DNA of 64,000 bases from Leptobrachium leishanense (lineage: Eukaryota; Chordata; Amphibia; Anura; Megophryidae). A program made the translations under genes and the position numbers. Below, piece after piece: positions 32,340-44,412 of the stretch. The notes below the pieces were generated by a model. It saw only the letters and a list, made by a program, of their open reading frames with translations. It was not told the origin of the DNA and did not search any database. The stretch lies in contig CM019066.1 of NCBI GenBank assembly GCA_009667805.1, forward strand, positions 333,194,077 to 333,258,076, read 5' to 3'. Each line of letters opens with the position of its first letter. The stretch's first letter is position 1.

Positions 32340-35300
32340 ATATTATTATTATTATTATTATTATTAATTTATAAAGCGCCAGCATATTCCGCAGCGCTGT
32401 ACAATAAGCACAGTATAGACAGGGTTACAATACATTGAACAACATTTGACAAACAGTACAGGAGGAGAGGAGGGCCCTATTCCCGTAGGAACTCACAATC
32501 TAGGAGGGTTGGGGTTGGAAACAGGAGGAGAGGACTGTAAGGTGAGAGTGATTGATGGTTGCGTCAGTGAGTTGGGTGGTAGGCTTCCCTAAATAGCAAT
32601 GTTTTCAGGGAGCGTTTGAAGGAAGAGAAGTTAGGGGAAAGTCTGACAGCACGAGGGAGAGCGTTCCAGAGAGTGGGGGCTGCGCGTGAGAAATCCTGCA
32701 GTCTATCATGGGAAGAGGTGATGCGGGGAAAAGCTAGGCGCAGGTCACTGTTTGACCTTAGGGAGCGGGCTGGGGTGTATTTGGTGATTAGGGAGGACAG
32801 GTAGTGGGGCGCTGAGTTAGTGAGGGTTTTGTAGGTAAGGATAAGGATTTTGAACTTAATTCTGCAGTGGATGGGGAGCCAGTGAAGGGACTCGCAGAGG
32901 GGAGCGGCAGAGACAGAGCGGCGGGTGAGGTGAATTAGCCTGGCGGAGGCGTTCAGGATGGATTGTAGGGGGGAGAGGCGGGACAGAGGGAGGCCAGATA
33001 AGAGATTATTGCAATAGTCGAGTCGGGAGATTACCAGGGCGTGTATGAGTTGTTTTGTGGTGACAGCGGTAAGAAATGGCCGAATTCTGGAAATATTACG
33101 CAGTTGGTATCGGCAGGAGGAGGAAAGAGACTTGATGTGGGGGATGAAGGAAAGAGCAGAGTCCAGTGTAACTCCAAGACAGCGAACTTGGTTTGATGGG
33201 GAGATGGTGATACCCTCCACCGTGATAGAGAAGTCAGGAGGTGGGGAGGCATTAGAGGGAGGAATAAGTAGGAGCTCAGTCTTTGACATGTTGATCTTTA
33301 GGTGGTGGGAGGCCATCCAGGAGGAGATGCCAGATAAACAGTCACTGACTTTTGAAAGGACAGGGGGAGAGAGATCAGGGGTAGAGAGGTAGATCTGAGT
33401 GTCATCAGCGTAGAGGTGGTAATTAAAGCCAAAGCTGTTGATGATTTTGCCCAGGGAGGAGGTGTAGATGGAAAAGAGCAGAGGACCAAGGACAGAGCCT
33501 TGAGGTACACCAACAGATAGAGGCAATGAAGAGGAGGAGTTACCAGCAAAGGACACACAGAAGGACCTGTTGGATAAATAGGAGTCAACCCAAGCAAGTG
33601 CAGTGTCACCGAGACCCAGAGAGTTGAGGGTCTGTAGAAGGAGGGGGTGGTCAACAGTGTCAAAAGCAGCCGAGAGGTCAAGCAGGATGAGAATAGAATA
33701 GTGGCCGTGTTTTTTAGCAGTTAGGAGGTCGTTGGTGACTTTGGTGAGGGCAGTTTCAGTTGAGTGTAGCGGACGGAAGCCAGATTGCAGGGGGTCAAGT
33801 AGGGAATTGGAGGACAGGAAGAGGGAGAGGCGGTTGAAGACTAGTTTTTCTAAGAGCTTTGATGTGAAGGGAAGCAGGGATACAGGGCGGTAGTTGGATG
33901 GAGAGTTGGTGTCTAGGGATGGTTTCTTTAGTAAAGGGGTAACTAGCGCGTGTTTGAAGGCGGATGGAAAGGAGCCAGTGGAGAGAGATAGGTTGAAGAT
34001 GTGTGTGAGAGCAGGGGTGAGGGAGGAGGAGAGGGGAGGAATTAGATGTGAGGGAATGGGGTCGAGCGGGCACGTGGTGAGATGTGAGGAGGACAATAAG
34101 GAATTGACTTCCTCCTCAGTGGTTGGGAGGAAGCGGCAGAGGGTGGCAGAGGGGACCTGTGGGAGTGGAGGTGGCAGATAACTATCTTGTGTAGGGATGT
34201 TGCTTCTGATAGTTAGAGTTTTACTGAGGAAGTAGTCTGCCAGGTCTTGAGCGCTGAAGGCAGCTGAGGGGGGAGGTGCAGGTGGGTGGAGGAGGGTGTT
34301 GAAGGTGGACCAGAGCCGTTTAGGGTTGGAGGACAGCGTAGATATAAGAGATGAGAAGAAGGATTGTTTGGCCAAGTGGAGGGCAGAGGTGTATGACCGG
34401 AGAATAAACTTGAAGTGAACAAAATCAGCTTCAGAGCGGGATTTCCTCCAGGCACGCTCTGCAGTGCGGGAGCATCTTTGCAGGTAGCGAGTTTGGAGGG
34501 TGTGCCAGGGCTGAAGCTGGCGGCGTGGGGCCTTGCAGAGTCGAAGAGGAGCAAGAGTGTCTAGAGCAGAGATAAGCGTAGTGTTGTAGTGATTAGTGGC
34601 AGCATCAGGGCAGGTGAAGGATGAGGTATGAGGGAGGTGGTGAAGTAGGTTGGAGAATTGATGGGGGTCCACAGCATGTAGATTTCTGCGAGTGTGTGTG
34701 CGGGGTGGGGGAGCAGGGTGTTTAGGAAGTCCAGATAGGTTGAAAGAGAGAAGGTGGTGGTCAGAGATGGGGAAAGGGCGACATTTGAACTCAGAAATGG
34801 AGCAGAGGTTGGAAAAGACCAGGTCAATAACGTGACCATCGCGGTGGGTAGGGAGGAGGGAGGATTGTGTGAGTCCAAGGGAGGACGTGAGTGAAAGAAG
34901 TTTGGAGGCAGCAGGAGCGGAAGGATCGTCAATGGGAATGTTGAAGTCCCCGAGAATTAGGCATGGAAGATTAGAAGACAGGAAGTGAGAAAGCCAGGTA
35001 GCAAAGTGGTCAAAGAACTGGGAGGTTGGTCCCGGTGGGCGGTAGATGACTGCCACCCTGAGAGCCAGAGGAGAGAACAGGCGGATGCAGTGTGTCTCGA
35101 AGGAGGAGAAGGAGAGGGATGGGGGTGGAGGGAGATGCTGGTAGGTGCAGGTGGGAGAGAGCAGGAGCCCGACCCCGCCACCATTTCTCTCACCCGGTCT
35201 GGGGGTATGGCTCAAGTGTAGACCGCCATGTGAGAGAGCAGCAACGGAGGCCGTGTCAGAGGGAGTTAGCCAGGTTTCAGTTAAAGCTAGGAGGTTGAAG

Positions 35301-36060
35301 GAGTTTGAAAGGAAGAGGTCATGGACGGCTGTGAGTTTGTTGCACACAGAGCGAGCGTTCCAGAGGGCGCAGGAGAAAGAGGACAGGCGCTGAGGGATGA
35401 TGGGAATGAGGTTGCTGGGCTTGCAGGGAGGTGATTTATGTGCGATGGAGATAGGATGAGAGGGAAGTATTGGATGTGTTGTGGGGCCAGGGTTAGGGGA
35501 TATGTCACCTGAATAGAGTAACAGCAGGAGGGTGAGAAAGAGAAGGTGGGAATGGGATTTGTGGGCGTGGGAGTGATTGGCAGCACGAGAGTTAGAGGGA
35601 GACCATGTTCTGAGGAAACAAAGGAGCTCATGTGAGGCCATCATGTGGGACGAGAGGAGGGAGGGAGAGATGCAGATAGTGTAGGGGTCAGTGGTAGAGG
35701 GGCAGGAGTTCCATTTAAGGAGAAAGGTAGAAGTAAAGAGGAGAAGCGTGAGAGAAAGCATGAAATAGACTTGCGTTTGCCCAGAGTAAAATTGGGCCTT
35801 GCAGTTCCTTCCTCCAGTCCCGCAACTCCAGGAATCAACTCTAAGCGTCCACTTAAGACTGTTACTTGTGAATGTCACAAGAGCCTGGCTCAAATGGAGC
35901 CAGTCTTAGTGGTTATATAGGGAGACTGATTGCAATCAGGCAGTTAAAAAGTCAACAGCTGAAGCTGGATGGGCTGTGTCAATAGGGCAGGAGATTCACA
36001 TGCTAATTAGCAAAGCAAATGGTGGAGAAAACAAAAATAGATAAAAAAACAGAAAAGAAA
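32340..36060 (-). mobile_element. L2 LINE, near full length
   Basis: Minus-strand element with an intact EN-RT frame, a short 3' UTR and a terminal (ATT)n tract at 32340-32366 next to CGCAGCGCTGTACAATAAG, the typical L2 3' end. The 5' boundary is not certain. Sequence upstream of the frame is open to about 36060, where a 66-bp tandem array begins that may be part of its 5' UTR. No target duplication could be identified. Confidence 0.9.
32564..35761 (-). CDS. L2 LINE endonuclease-reverse transcriptase, intact
   Basis: A 1,065-codon frame from the first in-frame ATG (35761). The frame is open for another 44 codons upstream, but without an ATG. Domains: a hydrophobic N-terminus (about residues 1-16); a second leucine-rich run followed by GDISPNPGP (about 85-93), which resembles 2A ribosome-skipping sequences of CR1/L2 elements but has S in place of the usual E; an apurinic-endonuclease domain (about 128-340) with NARSV, ETW, GDFN and SDHH; and a reverse transcriptase (about 560-840) with [22 protein letters not shown] and catalytic YADD near 784-787. 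A C-terminal region of about 200 residues with DYCNNLL and RLIHLTRR follows. All catalytic motifs look intact, so a recent insertion is likely. Proteins of this type nick DNA and copy their own RNA onto the target. Confidence 0.93.
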   Translation of the reverse strand: MLSLTLLLFTSTFLLKWNSCPSTTDPYTICISPSLLSSHMMASHELLCFLRTWSPSNSRAANHSHAHKSHSHLLFLTLLLLLYSGDISPNPGPTTHPILPSHPISIAHKSPPCKPSNLIPIIPQRLSSFSCALWNARSVCNKLTAVHDLFLSNSFNLLALTETWLTPSDTASVAALSHGGLHLSHTPRPGERNGGGVGLLLSPTCTYQHLPPPPSLSFSSFETHCIRLFSPLALRVAVIYRPPGPTSQFFDHFATWLSHFLSSNLPCLILGDFNIPIDDPSAPAASKLLSLTSSLGLTQSSLLPTHRDGHVIDLVFSNLCSISEFKCRPFPISDHHLLSFNLSGLPKHPAPPPRTHTRRNLHAVDPHQFSNLLHHLPHTSSFTCPDAATNHYNTTLISALDTLAPLRLCKAPRRQLQPWHTLQTRYLQRCSRTAERAWRKSRSEADFVHFKFILRSYTSALHLAKQSFFSSLISTLSSNPKRLWSTFNTLLHPPAPPPSAAFSAQDLADYFLSKTLTIRSNIPTQDSYLPPPLPQVPSATLCRFLPTTEEEVNSLLSSSHLTTCPLDPIPSHLIPPLSSSLTPALTHIFNLSLSTGSFPSAFKHALVTPLLKKPSLDTNSPSNYRPVSLLPFTSKLLEKLVFNRLSLFLSSNSLLDPLQSGFRPLHSTETALTKVTNDLLTAKKHGHYSILILLDLSAAFDTVDHPLLLQTLNSLGLGDTALAWVDSYLSNRSFCVSFAGNSSSSLPLSVGVPQGSVLGPLLFSIYTSSLGKIINSFGFNYHLYADDTQIYLSTPDLSPPVLSKVSDCLSGISSWMASHHLKINMSKTELLLIPPSNASPPPDFSITVEGITISPSNQVRCLGVTLDSALSFIPHIKSLSSSCRYQLRNISRIRPFLTAVTTKQLIHALVISRLDYCNNLLSGLPLSRLSPLQSILNASARLIHLTRRSVSAAPLCESLHWLPIHCRIKFKILILTYKTLTNSAPHYLSSLITKYTPARSLRSNSDLRLAFPRITSSHDRLQDFSRAAPTLWNALPRAVRLSPNFSSFKRSLKTLLFREAYHPTH

Positions 36061-36068
36061 CGTTATAA

Positions 36069-36258
36069 TGTGGGTGCCTGCGAATACTGGGTGATAATGC
36101 CTACCAGCAAAAGTATGCAGGGGTTCAGTTGAGCTGTGGGTGTCTGTAGATGATGGGTGATGATGCCTACCAGCAAAAGTATGCAGGGGTTCAGTTGAGC
36201 TGTGGGTGTCTGTGGATGATGGGTGATAATGCCTACCAGCAAAAGTATGCAGGGGGTA
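36069..36258. repeat. 66-bp tandem array, about 3 copies
   Basis: The unit contains GCCTACCAGCAAAAGTATGC followed by AGGGGTTCAGTTGAGCT. Copies differ at a few bases. The array lies about 310 bp upstream of the L2 start codon on the coding strand, so it could be a set of 5' UTR monomers, but it may be independent. Confidence 0.9.
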
Positions 36259-36830
36259 AATAATGCCAGCAACGGGTATTTGTATGTCTCTGAATCAATT
36301 TTTTATATATGTAAATATTTATAGATACAGGTAGAGAGCCTCTTATCCGCAATTTCAAAATCCGTAAAACTCAGAAAAATTGCATTTTTTGAGCTATGCG
36401 GATTTTACTAATTCCAGACCAGGGCACTCCAGATAGGTGCTGGTATTCGGAAAGCCGGCTCCCGGACGCTGCAGCAGACCATGACACACGCTGTGAGCCT
36501 CTGGGCAGCCCAAGCCTGTGACATGCTGACCCGAGTCATGATGTTTTCAGTCAGCACAACCATAAAAGAAGGCTACAGATTCTCATATCCGTAAGAATCC
36601 TATATGTGGAATACTCTGGGTCCCTAGAATTTTGTATAAAAGGTGCTTCAGCTCTATACTTTTCCAGTGGACATTCAAAAGCAAACCGCAAACTGTGGGC
36701 CGAAGGCACTAAAGTGCCGTGAACTGGCAGATGAGCTCCCTCCATTGGTGTGTGTGCATTGGCTCTCTGGTAGACACATTCTGAAACACCGACACACACT
36801 GACACAGTACAAGGAAAGATTTGCTTAGAG

Positions 36831-37012
36831 CAGTGGTTCCCAACTCTGGTCCTCAGGTACCCTTACCAGGCCAGGATTGCCAGATATCTGTAGCATGGCA
36901 CAAGTGATATGATTTGCTGCTCAGCCATTGCAGTATTCAGACTGCATTTCCAAAGTAATCCTTAAACTCTGGTTTGTTGAGGGTATTTGAAGACTAGGGT
37001 TGAGAAACACTG
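36831..37012. mobile_element. hAT MITE, 182 bp, perfect 8-bp TSD
   Basis: Ends CAGTGGTTCCCAACTC and GGTTGAGAAACACTG, with GCTTAGAG exactly duplicated at 36823-36830 and 37013-37020. Related copies lie at 29200 and about 57830. Confidence 0.96.
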
Positions 37013-37020
37013 GCTTAGAG

Positions 37021-38354
37021 CAACAGCAGAAACTATGCTTGCCAAATTTATCTATTGGGGGGGTCTTGCAAGACGAGATGAAATCTGGTCTCTCAAAACC
37101 TCCACAACTCTTTGAAGCTCCTTTCTCTTGATTAAATAGTAAGGAGACAATGCTTACAATGTACACGTGTTCTGGTTTATCTAGTTTAGGGACAGGTGGG
37201 GATCCTTAGAATTCCTTCCAAAATTTTCATTGCCTCATATATATTGTCATGAACCATGTCAAGCTTGAGAATGGTCGCTGCATCGAACGAAACATTGCAT
37301 TTGAGATTTCTCCCTTAGAGGTCACATGGTATTTTGGAGTGCCTGGAACCCCTTTGATTTTGTATATGGAGTCTATGGCTGCCCTGGTCCCATGAGCACG
37401 TGCTTGCATAAGGAGCTCTTCGATGTGCATGAGTGAAACATCCATCCCGTAACAGTACTACGTCGTCTAGCTGGCATACTCTTACTTCATTTATTAACAC
37501 TGTTATCTAGAAATGTTCATAGAGGTCTCTACTACCACCCGCTTCAAGACATTAATGTACAATGACACGACTAACGAGGCTCTTAACAAGAAATCAACCC
37601 ACTGAGGAGCTCTGTCACCTGCTAAAATAGATTTACATTTTCAGCGTTATACAAACCGTCTTATTGATAGTTTGATGAACGAATCCATGGCAAAATAAAG
37701 GTCCGACTTCGGTACGTCGCTGAAGACTTTGTCAATAAACTAATCTCGCCAAAGCTGGTTTGAGCTGATGTTCAGAAAATCAAGACTGTGTAATTTTCAA
37801 CCTATAGTGCATTGAACTAGTCCTGGTCTTGAAACATCCTTGAGAATGCTCCTTTATTGCGCTGGAAGACATATCATTACACAGGTATACGATCTCCTAC
37901 TCAAACCTTAGTGTTTTTGCAAAACATGCTTGAAAAAATGTCCGGGTCCGTCACTGCCTAGTCTTCGGTGGGTTTGGAAAAATGTCCCCTAGGTGTTTAT
38001 ACTTTTCAGCTCACATTTTCCTGTTTGTGGGAAATTGGACCCAAATGTTTGTAAGTTTTACTCTTAAAAAAAAGAATAGAGAAGAGTTCACAAAGTTACT
38101 GGGTCGCCAATGTTCTCGGTTTGATACTTGGGAACCAGCCAATCTCAATGCAAATATTTAATGAACATCTGAATCAAATTATTACATTTAGTGCTATTGC
38201 TTTACAAAACGTTACAGTGTGACAATCTGGCTCCATTGCATTATTAATGCAAGGTAACAAGAATGTGAATGGTAGCTTGTGGTGACTTAGGAAACACATG
38301 CATAACCAGTACGTATGGCTCATGTGTAATGCTTACAGTGAGTAGAAAATACTT
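37021..38354. other. Unassigned; weak coding-like stretch on minus strand
   Basis: The minus strand at 37227-37500 has overlapping short frames with non-repetitive protein-like composition (for example SIYKIKGVPGTPKYHV, then MPARRRSTVTGW in another frame). They could be a decayed element ORF. I cannot match them to any family and see no splice or polyA context. The rest of the interval shows nothing recognisable. Confidence 0.3.
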
Positions 38355-38486
38355 GGGGCTGTATTCCAACCCTCGTGTGAACTTAACCAGAGCTGTTGTA
38401 AACTTCCCAGACCCCATTCCGAGTCCATGGTCTTGATAATTTTAAAACAGCTCTGGTAAAGTTCACACCAGGAATGGAATACAGCC
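38355..38486. mobile_element. Foldback MITE (AACTTAACCAGAGCTGTTGT family)
   Basis: A 132-bp palindromic element. The left arm contains GAACTTAACCAGAGCTGTTG and the right arm its diverged complement, with ends GGGGCTGTATTCC and GGAATACAGCC. Related to 39194-39324 and 60367-62156. Confidence 0.8.
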
Positions 38487-38807
38487 TACAGTTTCTGTTG
38501 CCAAGGCTGTTTTTAGCATAATTTTTCCTTATGTATTTTCTAGAAGAACGGACTTCCTTTCTGTTGTTAGAACAAAAATGTTATAGTAAGGGATTGTATA
38601 TTTAATATGACAGAGACAATGAGAGATAGTATATGCGTTAAGAGTGTGTTACCTACACTCACTTTAAGAAAGCGGTGGCGAGTCCAGGCAATAGACCATT
38701 CCTGATGACATGACCTGGAAATGTTCAAGGAGTAGTATGGCTGAGAGCTGATTTGTATATTGATTTAATTGTGCAATTTTTATGTGCAGTGGGAATTCAG
38801 AGACTCT

Positions 38808-38979
38808 GGGACTCTATTCCATAGTTGGTGCTAATGTAGCATTTTGATATGTAATCGTTAGCGCTAGGAGAAGTAAGTTTAATAGCGTCCAATTCTGATG
38901 CTATACTGTTGCGAAATCAGCACCTCGCAGCGTGCGCGAGCTTACTGTACTTTGCGTCTCCAATACTTAACATGGGAAG
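38808..38979. mobile_element. MITE, GGGCYCTATTAC family, left part (copy 4)
   Basis: Starts GGGACTCTATTCCATAG and continues with the family interior (TTTGCGTCTCCAATACTTAA) until a hAT element interrupts it at 38980. It resumes after 40142, but its right terminus is not recognisable. Confidence 0.6.
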
Positions 38980-39193
38980 TAGACATGTGCACAGCACAAA
39001 ATTTCGTTTTGAACTAATGGATTAGTCCTAAAATGCAATTTATTTAGTTGCTAAAGAAATTCGTTTTCAGTTCTTTAGTATGAAAACTAATTTCGTTCAT
39101 CCGAAAACCAGTGGATACAATTACTATTGTAGTGGCTCCTCAGAGGGCTGAGATCGCTGCTTGTTACAGTATCTCTCACTCTCAGCACAATGT

Positions 39194-39324
39194 GGGCCAT
39201 ATTACATAGTTGGTGCTAACTTAACCAGAGCTGTTGTAACCTTCCCAGAGCCATTATAGCCTATGGAGGTTTTCAGTTTACAACAGCTCTGGTTAAGTTA
39301 GCACCAACATTGTAATACTGCCCC
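39194..39324. mobile_element. Foldback MITE nested in the hAT element's palindrome
   Basis: Palindromic element with GGGCCATATTACATAG at the left and CATTGTAATACTGCCCC at the right. The other arm of the host palindrome (about 39490-39560) preserves the uninterrupted sequence, which indicates a GTG target duplication (39192-39194 and 39325-39327; the first G of the element overlaps). Confidence 0.85.
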
Positions 39325-39584
39325 GTGTCAGGCAAAGCTGTTACAGTAACTGACTACTGCTCATCACAGCGCTCAGAGTTTCAGTAAAACTAGTAAATAA
39401 TATCTTTATATATAAGAGGTTAGAACAATATTATTTCCTTGTTTTACTGAAACTCTGAGCGCTGTTACAGTCAGTTACTGTAACAACTGAGCCTGATACA
39501 TTGTACTGAGAGATAATGTAACAAGCAGCCGATCTCAGCGCTCACAGCCACTGGATTTAAAGGGCTAAAAAAAGGCTCCTCTCT

Positions 39585-39905
39585 GTATAATGTTTAGAAC
39601 ATCTTCCTGCATTAATTAATACCCCTCTCTTTATAATGTACACAACATCCACCTGCATTGATTAATACCCCTCTTTGTATAATGTAGATAACATCCTCCT
39701 GCATTAATTAATACCCCTCTTTGTATAATGTAGATAACATCCTCCTGCATTAATGTCCCTCTCTGTATAGAACATTCTCCTCAATTTATACCTTTCTCTG
39801 TATAATGTATATAACATCCTCCTGCATTAATACCCCTCTCTGTATAATGTATAGAACATACTCCTGCATTAATGCCACTCTCTGTATAGAACATCCTACT
39901 GCATT
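39585..39905. repeat. 47-bp degenerate tandem array in a hAT element
   Basis: Copies of a 47-bp unit with CCTCTTTGTATAATGTAGAT and CATCCTCCTGCATTAAT; later copies are shortened. It lies wholly inside the hAT-like element. Confidence 0.88.
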
Positions 39906-40142
39906 GGCATGTGCAGGGTGCAGAACTTCGGATGTTGCGATCTTCATTGCTGGTCTCCTTCACTCATCAATGTAATATCACAAAAAGGACTGAAACTAAA
40001 ATGTAGTGCGTTTTATTTTAGTTTCTTTCGTTTTCTGTACTGAGCAGTTTCGTTTCTCTTGAGTCATACTAAAACTAAATTATCCCAAAATTCGGACTAA
40101 ATCGTTTTAGTACTAAAACGAATGCACATGTCTAATGGGAAG

Positions 40143-40775
40143 TGAAATCAATTTGTAATGTAAAATGACTGGATAATCTAAGATGTAATAAAGGGTTAAC
40201 ATGGGTAACAATAGACAGTAACGAAAAACACCTTCCTACACTCTCAAACTGCACTCCATACCCTCTATACTCACATTTAACCACCAAATGCTCAGGTACC
40301 TGTGTCTGACTCAGGAAAGCACGATCACAGTCACTGTGTTGCGTGCACAGTTTGTATTTATATAGTACCTGGACGGGTGGGGCAGGCGAGAACAAGACCA
40401 GAAATTGGAATAAACCAGTCAGAAGCTCAGCGCACTCTTGATTGCACTTGGCCATGCTAACTGTAGCATCAGCAGGTGTAAAGTTAGCACCTTGCATCGA
40501 GACGCTAACCATTCGAGTGCCTACACCTGTGTGAAGCTTGTAATACACTCGGTAATTGGGAAGCACTAATATACAACACCTTGCACTAATTTTTAGCTGC
40601 AGCGTCGCCTTTTATCGTCCACTATGGCACATAGCACTTGATTGGTTGTAATAAATATTACCTAGAGGAAAACAGAGGTTAATGAGGTCCAACAGATATT
40701 GTAACATAGATTGTATATTTGTACATAAACACTCAAACACAAAGTATAAGTTGGACCAATTTGTTAAAACGCGAT
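40143..40775. other. Unassigned region after hAT insertion
   Basis: It probably includes the rest of the interrupted GGGCYCTATTAC MITE. The 144-codon minus frame (40132-40566) crosses the hAT boundary and has no domain, so I do not call it a gene. Confidence 0.35.
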
Positions 40776-41449
40776 GGGCTCTATTCTGTCCCTAATGCTA
40801 AAATGAAGAAACTAACGGGGAAACCTGTGCCTGCAGGTTTCCCCATATCATCCCCATTTTAGCGTCAGTTTCCCTTGCAGGCGCTATTTTAGCACCTTGC
40901 CCCCGATGAAGCACTACCCTCGGTGATACTCGCGGTAATGCTTCCGTGCCACTGCAAGTATCTCCTCCTGGAGTCAATAGGACTCCATGGAGGGTTGCAC
41001 TGCCGGTACTATTTGTCCCCAGTCTCACTCTGCTCGTGTCCAGGAGAAGTGGCAGATCGGGTCAATGTTCGCCGCTGTATGAGTGGTGAGTATCTGATTT
41101 ATTGGGGTTTTATTTTAGGGGTGCTAACTGATTCTGCAAAAGCAGAATCCGTTAGCACCAGTTTTTAGGTGTAGCTAACTTTTTGTTTAACCCATCGGTG
41201 CGATAATTAGCGCTAGGACTTTGTAATATCTTACTGATCCTAACACTTATTACTGATCGCGCTCTCCATGTTAAGTATAGGATGTGCAAAGTACAGTAAG
41301 CTCACACAATCACTGATGCGTTAAAGGATTTTTCACATGTTTAGTGTGTTAGGAATGTAATATGGGGGCATGTGTTAAAGTCACTTATCCTGGAGTTAAT
41401 GCTTACCTATCCGAATGTTACAGTTACCATTCACTAGGGAATAGGGCCC
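40776..41449. mobile_element. MITE, GGGCYCTATTAC family (copy 5)
   Basis: A 674-bp element with ends GGGCTCTATTCTGTCC and GGGAATAGGGCCC, flanked by GAT at 40773-40775 and 41450-41452. The interior CTCCATGTTAAGTATAGGAT is shared with the other copies, and an inner GCAGGTTTCCCC-type palindrome is present. Confidence 0.82.
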
Positions 41450-43022
41450 GATTTCAGCAACTGGTCTTACACAGGAAGTAAGTAATTTCTCAATTAGCAT
41501 CTTTGTTCCATTTTAGTTCCTTTACAAAACCTTTAATACACTCCTTAATGTCCAAGAGCGTGTAAGAAGTTTTATTAATTTTCCTCATTACAGTGTTACA
41601 CAATAGATGCCGAAATAATATCTTTATTCGAGGGTTCCAAGTTCTCTACAGCGAAGCAGCGGGATCACAATGAAATATTCACTTCTAACCAATCGCAAAC
41701 ACATATTTCACGAGACAGATCATCAATATTGGCACAAAAAACATCAAAATGTAATTAAATCCATCAGATCACAATTAATACCAAAAATTCCAATAGCCCT
41801 GGCATGTTTCACATATTAATTTAGCATTTTCAATGTGGTGTAATTGATATTGATTTGCCCCATGATCCCTACGAGCTATTTCCGTGAGTTATGATTTGTG
41901 ATTACAATCTCTCTTTTTTCTTGGGTTTAGTCGTACGCCACGTATGTTTAGCATACAGTATGTAAGGAATGAGGCCGTAAGAATTTTGTGTTATTTTTCC
42001 ATTTTATTTAAGAATTGTGGGTAGAGAAGTGACTCCACCGATAAGAAATTGTGATAGCAATCAGGGGAAATATATATGATTTTAGGACAAATGTATATTT
42101 GGTGATAAACCTTAAAGTAACTATAAGTGTCATAATTATAAGTGTCCTAAGGGATAGGATACTTTTGACGTCATTGACATAGGTGATGCCCTCATACCAG
42201 GAGTCCAGAGAAGATCAGACACCAGGCTACGTTGGAGTCATGAGTGTAATTTTGGTTTCCGTTTTCCTCAGTCTGACTCAATTCTTGGACTGGTGCTCAG
42301 TAAGTGTTTTTAAACCAGTTTTCTCATATACCTTATCATGGAGGTTGCCTGAGATCTGTAGTCAAGAACTCTGTAAGTTGTTGCAACTGATATTGTTGAT
42401 GTGCCATTTCTGAATGAAATACATTTTGATTATTGCCCACCTCATAATGCTGTATTGCTATTTATATCAAAGTAAAATAAGTGGCTGTTCGCTAACCACC
42501 TGTGTTTTAGTCAAATAATGGTGGATTTAGGTTGATCAGTTATGGTGGATCATCATCGTGAATTCACCATCTATGGAGGGTCACCATAGTTTTACCCTTG
42601 TGTCCACCATACTTTCTGTCGAAGTTGTTCAGCATAGTTTTGACCTTTGGCTTCAGTTGGGTTTTGACCATTGTTGTTCCACCATTGTTTCCACTGTCGG
42701 TTTTGCCAAAGTTGTTTGTAGTTCTCACCATTATTTCAATGTTGTTTTTACCTTTGTTTTCACTTTTGGTTCTATCAGCGTTCAGTGACGATTGTCAAAG
42801 CAAATTCATAGTTGCAAACAGTGGAACAATACTGCATGAGAATAGCCGCATTTGACTTTTTCTATGGAAGAATAATGGTGCTACCAGTGTTCAACTTTGT
42901 TTACCGTTTTTCGAGGTAACTGATTTTTTTGCATGTGAATCCTGGCATTGCTATCTTTGAATATGCCTGCTGCGCCATCAGGCAAGAAAAAACCCATTGA
43001 TGGAAAAACCTGCTCATTCAGT
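41450..43022. other. Unassigned; degenerate CCACCATTGTTTT repeat at 42540-42790
   Basis: Mostly non-repetitive AT-rich DNA. Between 42540 and 42790 loosely repeated motifs such as CACCATAGTTTTACCCTTGT and CCACCATTGTTTCC occur about every 25-40 bp. They look like an old minisatellite, and the open frames there follow from it. Confidence 0.4.
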
Positions 43023-43688
43023 CAGGGTAATTCAAAGAGAATCGAAAAGTCACCGCACGTTCGGTGACTTTTCGTTCTCAATTCGGTTCGATTTGGCGAT
43101 CCCATTTCGGCAACCCTGTGGTGTATTCAGCAAGCACCACAGGGTCCCTGAATTACAGGGAAAGGTCACCGCAAACCCGCCGAAAACTCACCGCAAAACC
43201 CAGCGAATAGACACTGAAAACCCGCAAAAACATCTGGATTAACCCTGCCGAAAACGCCGGAAAAACCCAAGCAGGAACCGATCACACGCAGTATAGCTGC
43301 CGGAAAAAGCCGACACCGCAGACGAATGGAGTGAAAAAACCCAAAACAGTTTATTAGATATTGAATTAAAACAGGAATATTTTTAACATTGAAGCCTATG
43401 GGATTTGCCTGAATAAACCTGCCGAATTAAACCACCGAATGGCAGGACAATTCGGCAACTTTTCACTGCTGGGTTTTGCTCTCTGAATAGCCGAAGCATT
43501 GCTTCTCTATGGGGATTCACTGCCCTCGAACTGGCACCGAACAGGCAACGTATGTGCAGGCAATTCGCCAGGATTTGGCGAACTGCCTGCTCTCTGGATA
43601 GCCGTATGACCAAGAAAGGTAACCGAATGCTGATTTTCAGTGTTCGGTTCCCTTTCGGCAGCCATTCGGATCTCTTCGAATAACCCTG
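43023..43688. mobile_element. MITE (GGGTTATTC family), 666 bp
   Basis: Left end CAGGGTAATTCAAAGAGA and right end TCTCTTCGAATAACCCTG form inverted repeats; a second inner palindrome GTCACCGCACGTTCGGTGAC lies at about 43049. This is the most complete relative of the element that hosts the CR1 at 10795-20938. Confidence 0.8.
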
Positions 43689-43810
43689 TGTATATTCAGG
43701 GAGTCACATGACCTCCTTTTTTGCGTCTGAAACATATTAATCACTGCAGTAATTATCCAATGGAAGGCTCACACCTATTTGCTTAGCTTAGCTTACCTAT
43801 TAACTTAGCG

Positions 43811-43852
43811 CTCTCTCTCTCTCTAGATATATATATATATATATATATATCT
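43811..43852. repeat. (CT)n and (AT)n microsatellite
   Basis: A short CT run followed by about 13 AT dinucleotides. Confidence 0.9.
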
Positions 43853-44412
43853 TTAATTACAATTTTTTTGTGAAAAGGGAACATCCATTCGTGTTCACAA
43901 GAGTATCCCTGATCTCCATTTATTTTTTTTCTGTAAGTTACTATAATGTCCATATCCAGCACTGACTTTTTATATGTAAGCAGCTGTGAATATGTTATTC
44001 TGAAGTTATGTGTTTCTATTTTATTAGCAAACATAACATGTATATCAGTCTATGGGCTGGAAGCATTCTAGCCCGTTCATCACATACTCTAAAATACCGT
44101 TGTAACTCCTTAGATGATTTTAACTGTTCCTCTGAAGAAAGCAGCGCCAGGAGGAAGATAATATTGCTGATTATACTTATTTACCTTATATTTTCATTCT
44201 CCTTTAACTGGCGGTAATTTAGAAGCATGAAATTTCTCATTGGAAGTATATTTGCATTAAACAGCTCTAAGCAACCATGAAAGAGCAGGGGCCGAAAAAA
44301 TGACAGTCTTGGCTCTGAGAATCCCAAAGTAGCTTTTTTTAATAGGCATATAAACAAATCGAATAAACATGTTTTGCTTCAGCGATTGAAAGAATCTGGT
44401 CCTAGGAATAAT

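Larger units (their letters stand above)
38980..40134. mobile_element. hAT-like element, 1,155 bp, perfect 8-bp TSD
   Basis: Ends TAGACATGTGCACAG and AATGCACATGTCTA, with ATGGGAAG duplicated exactly at 38972-38979 and 40135-40142. The interior contains a long inverted repeat (about 39125-39560, arms with CTCAGAGTTTCAGTAAAAC and its complement), a MITE inserted in the left arm at 39194, and a 47-bp tandem array at 39585-39905. No transposase is visible. Confidence 0.93.

Noticed and set aside
32616..35920. Many 60-130-codon frames on both strands between 32.6 and 35.9 kb
   Set aside because: Shadows of the single L2 reading frame.
40132..40566. 144-codon minus-strand frame
   Set aside because: It crosses the boundary of the hAT-like element at 40134 and shows no motif.
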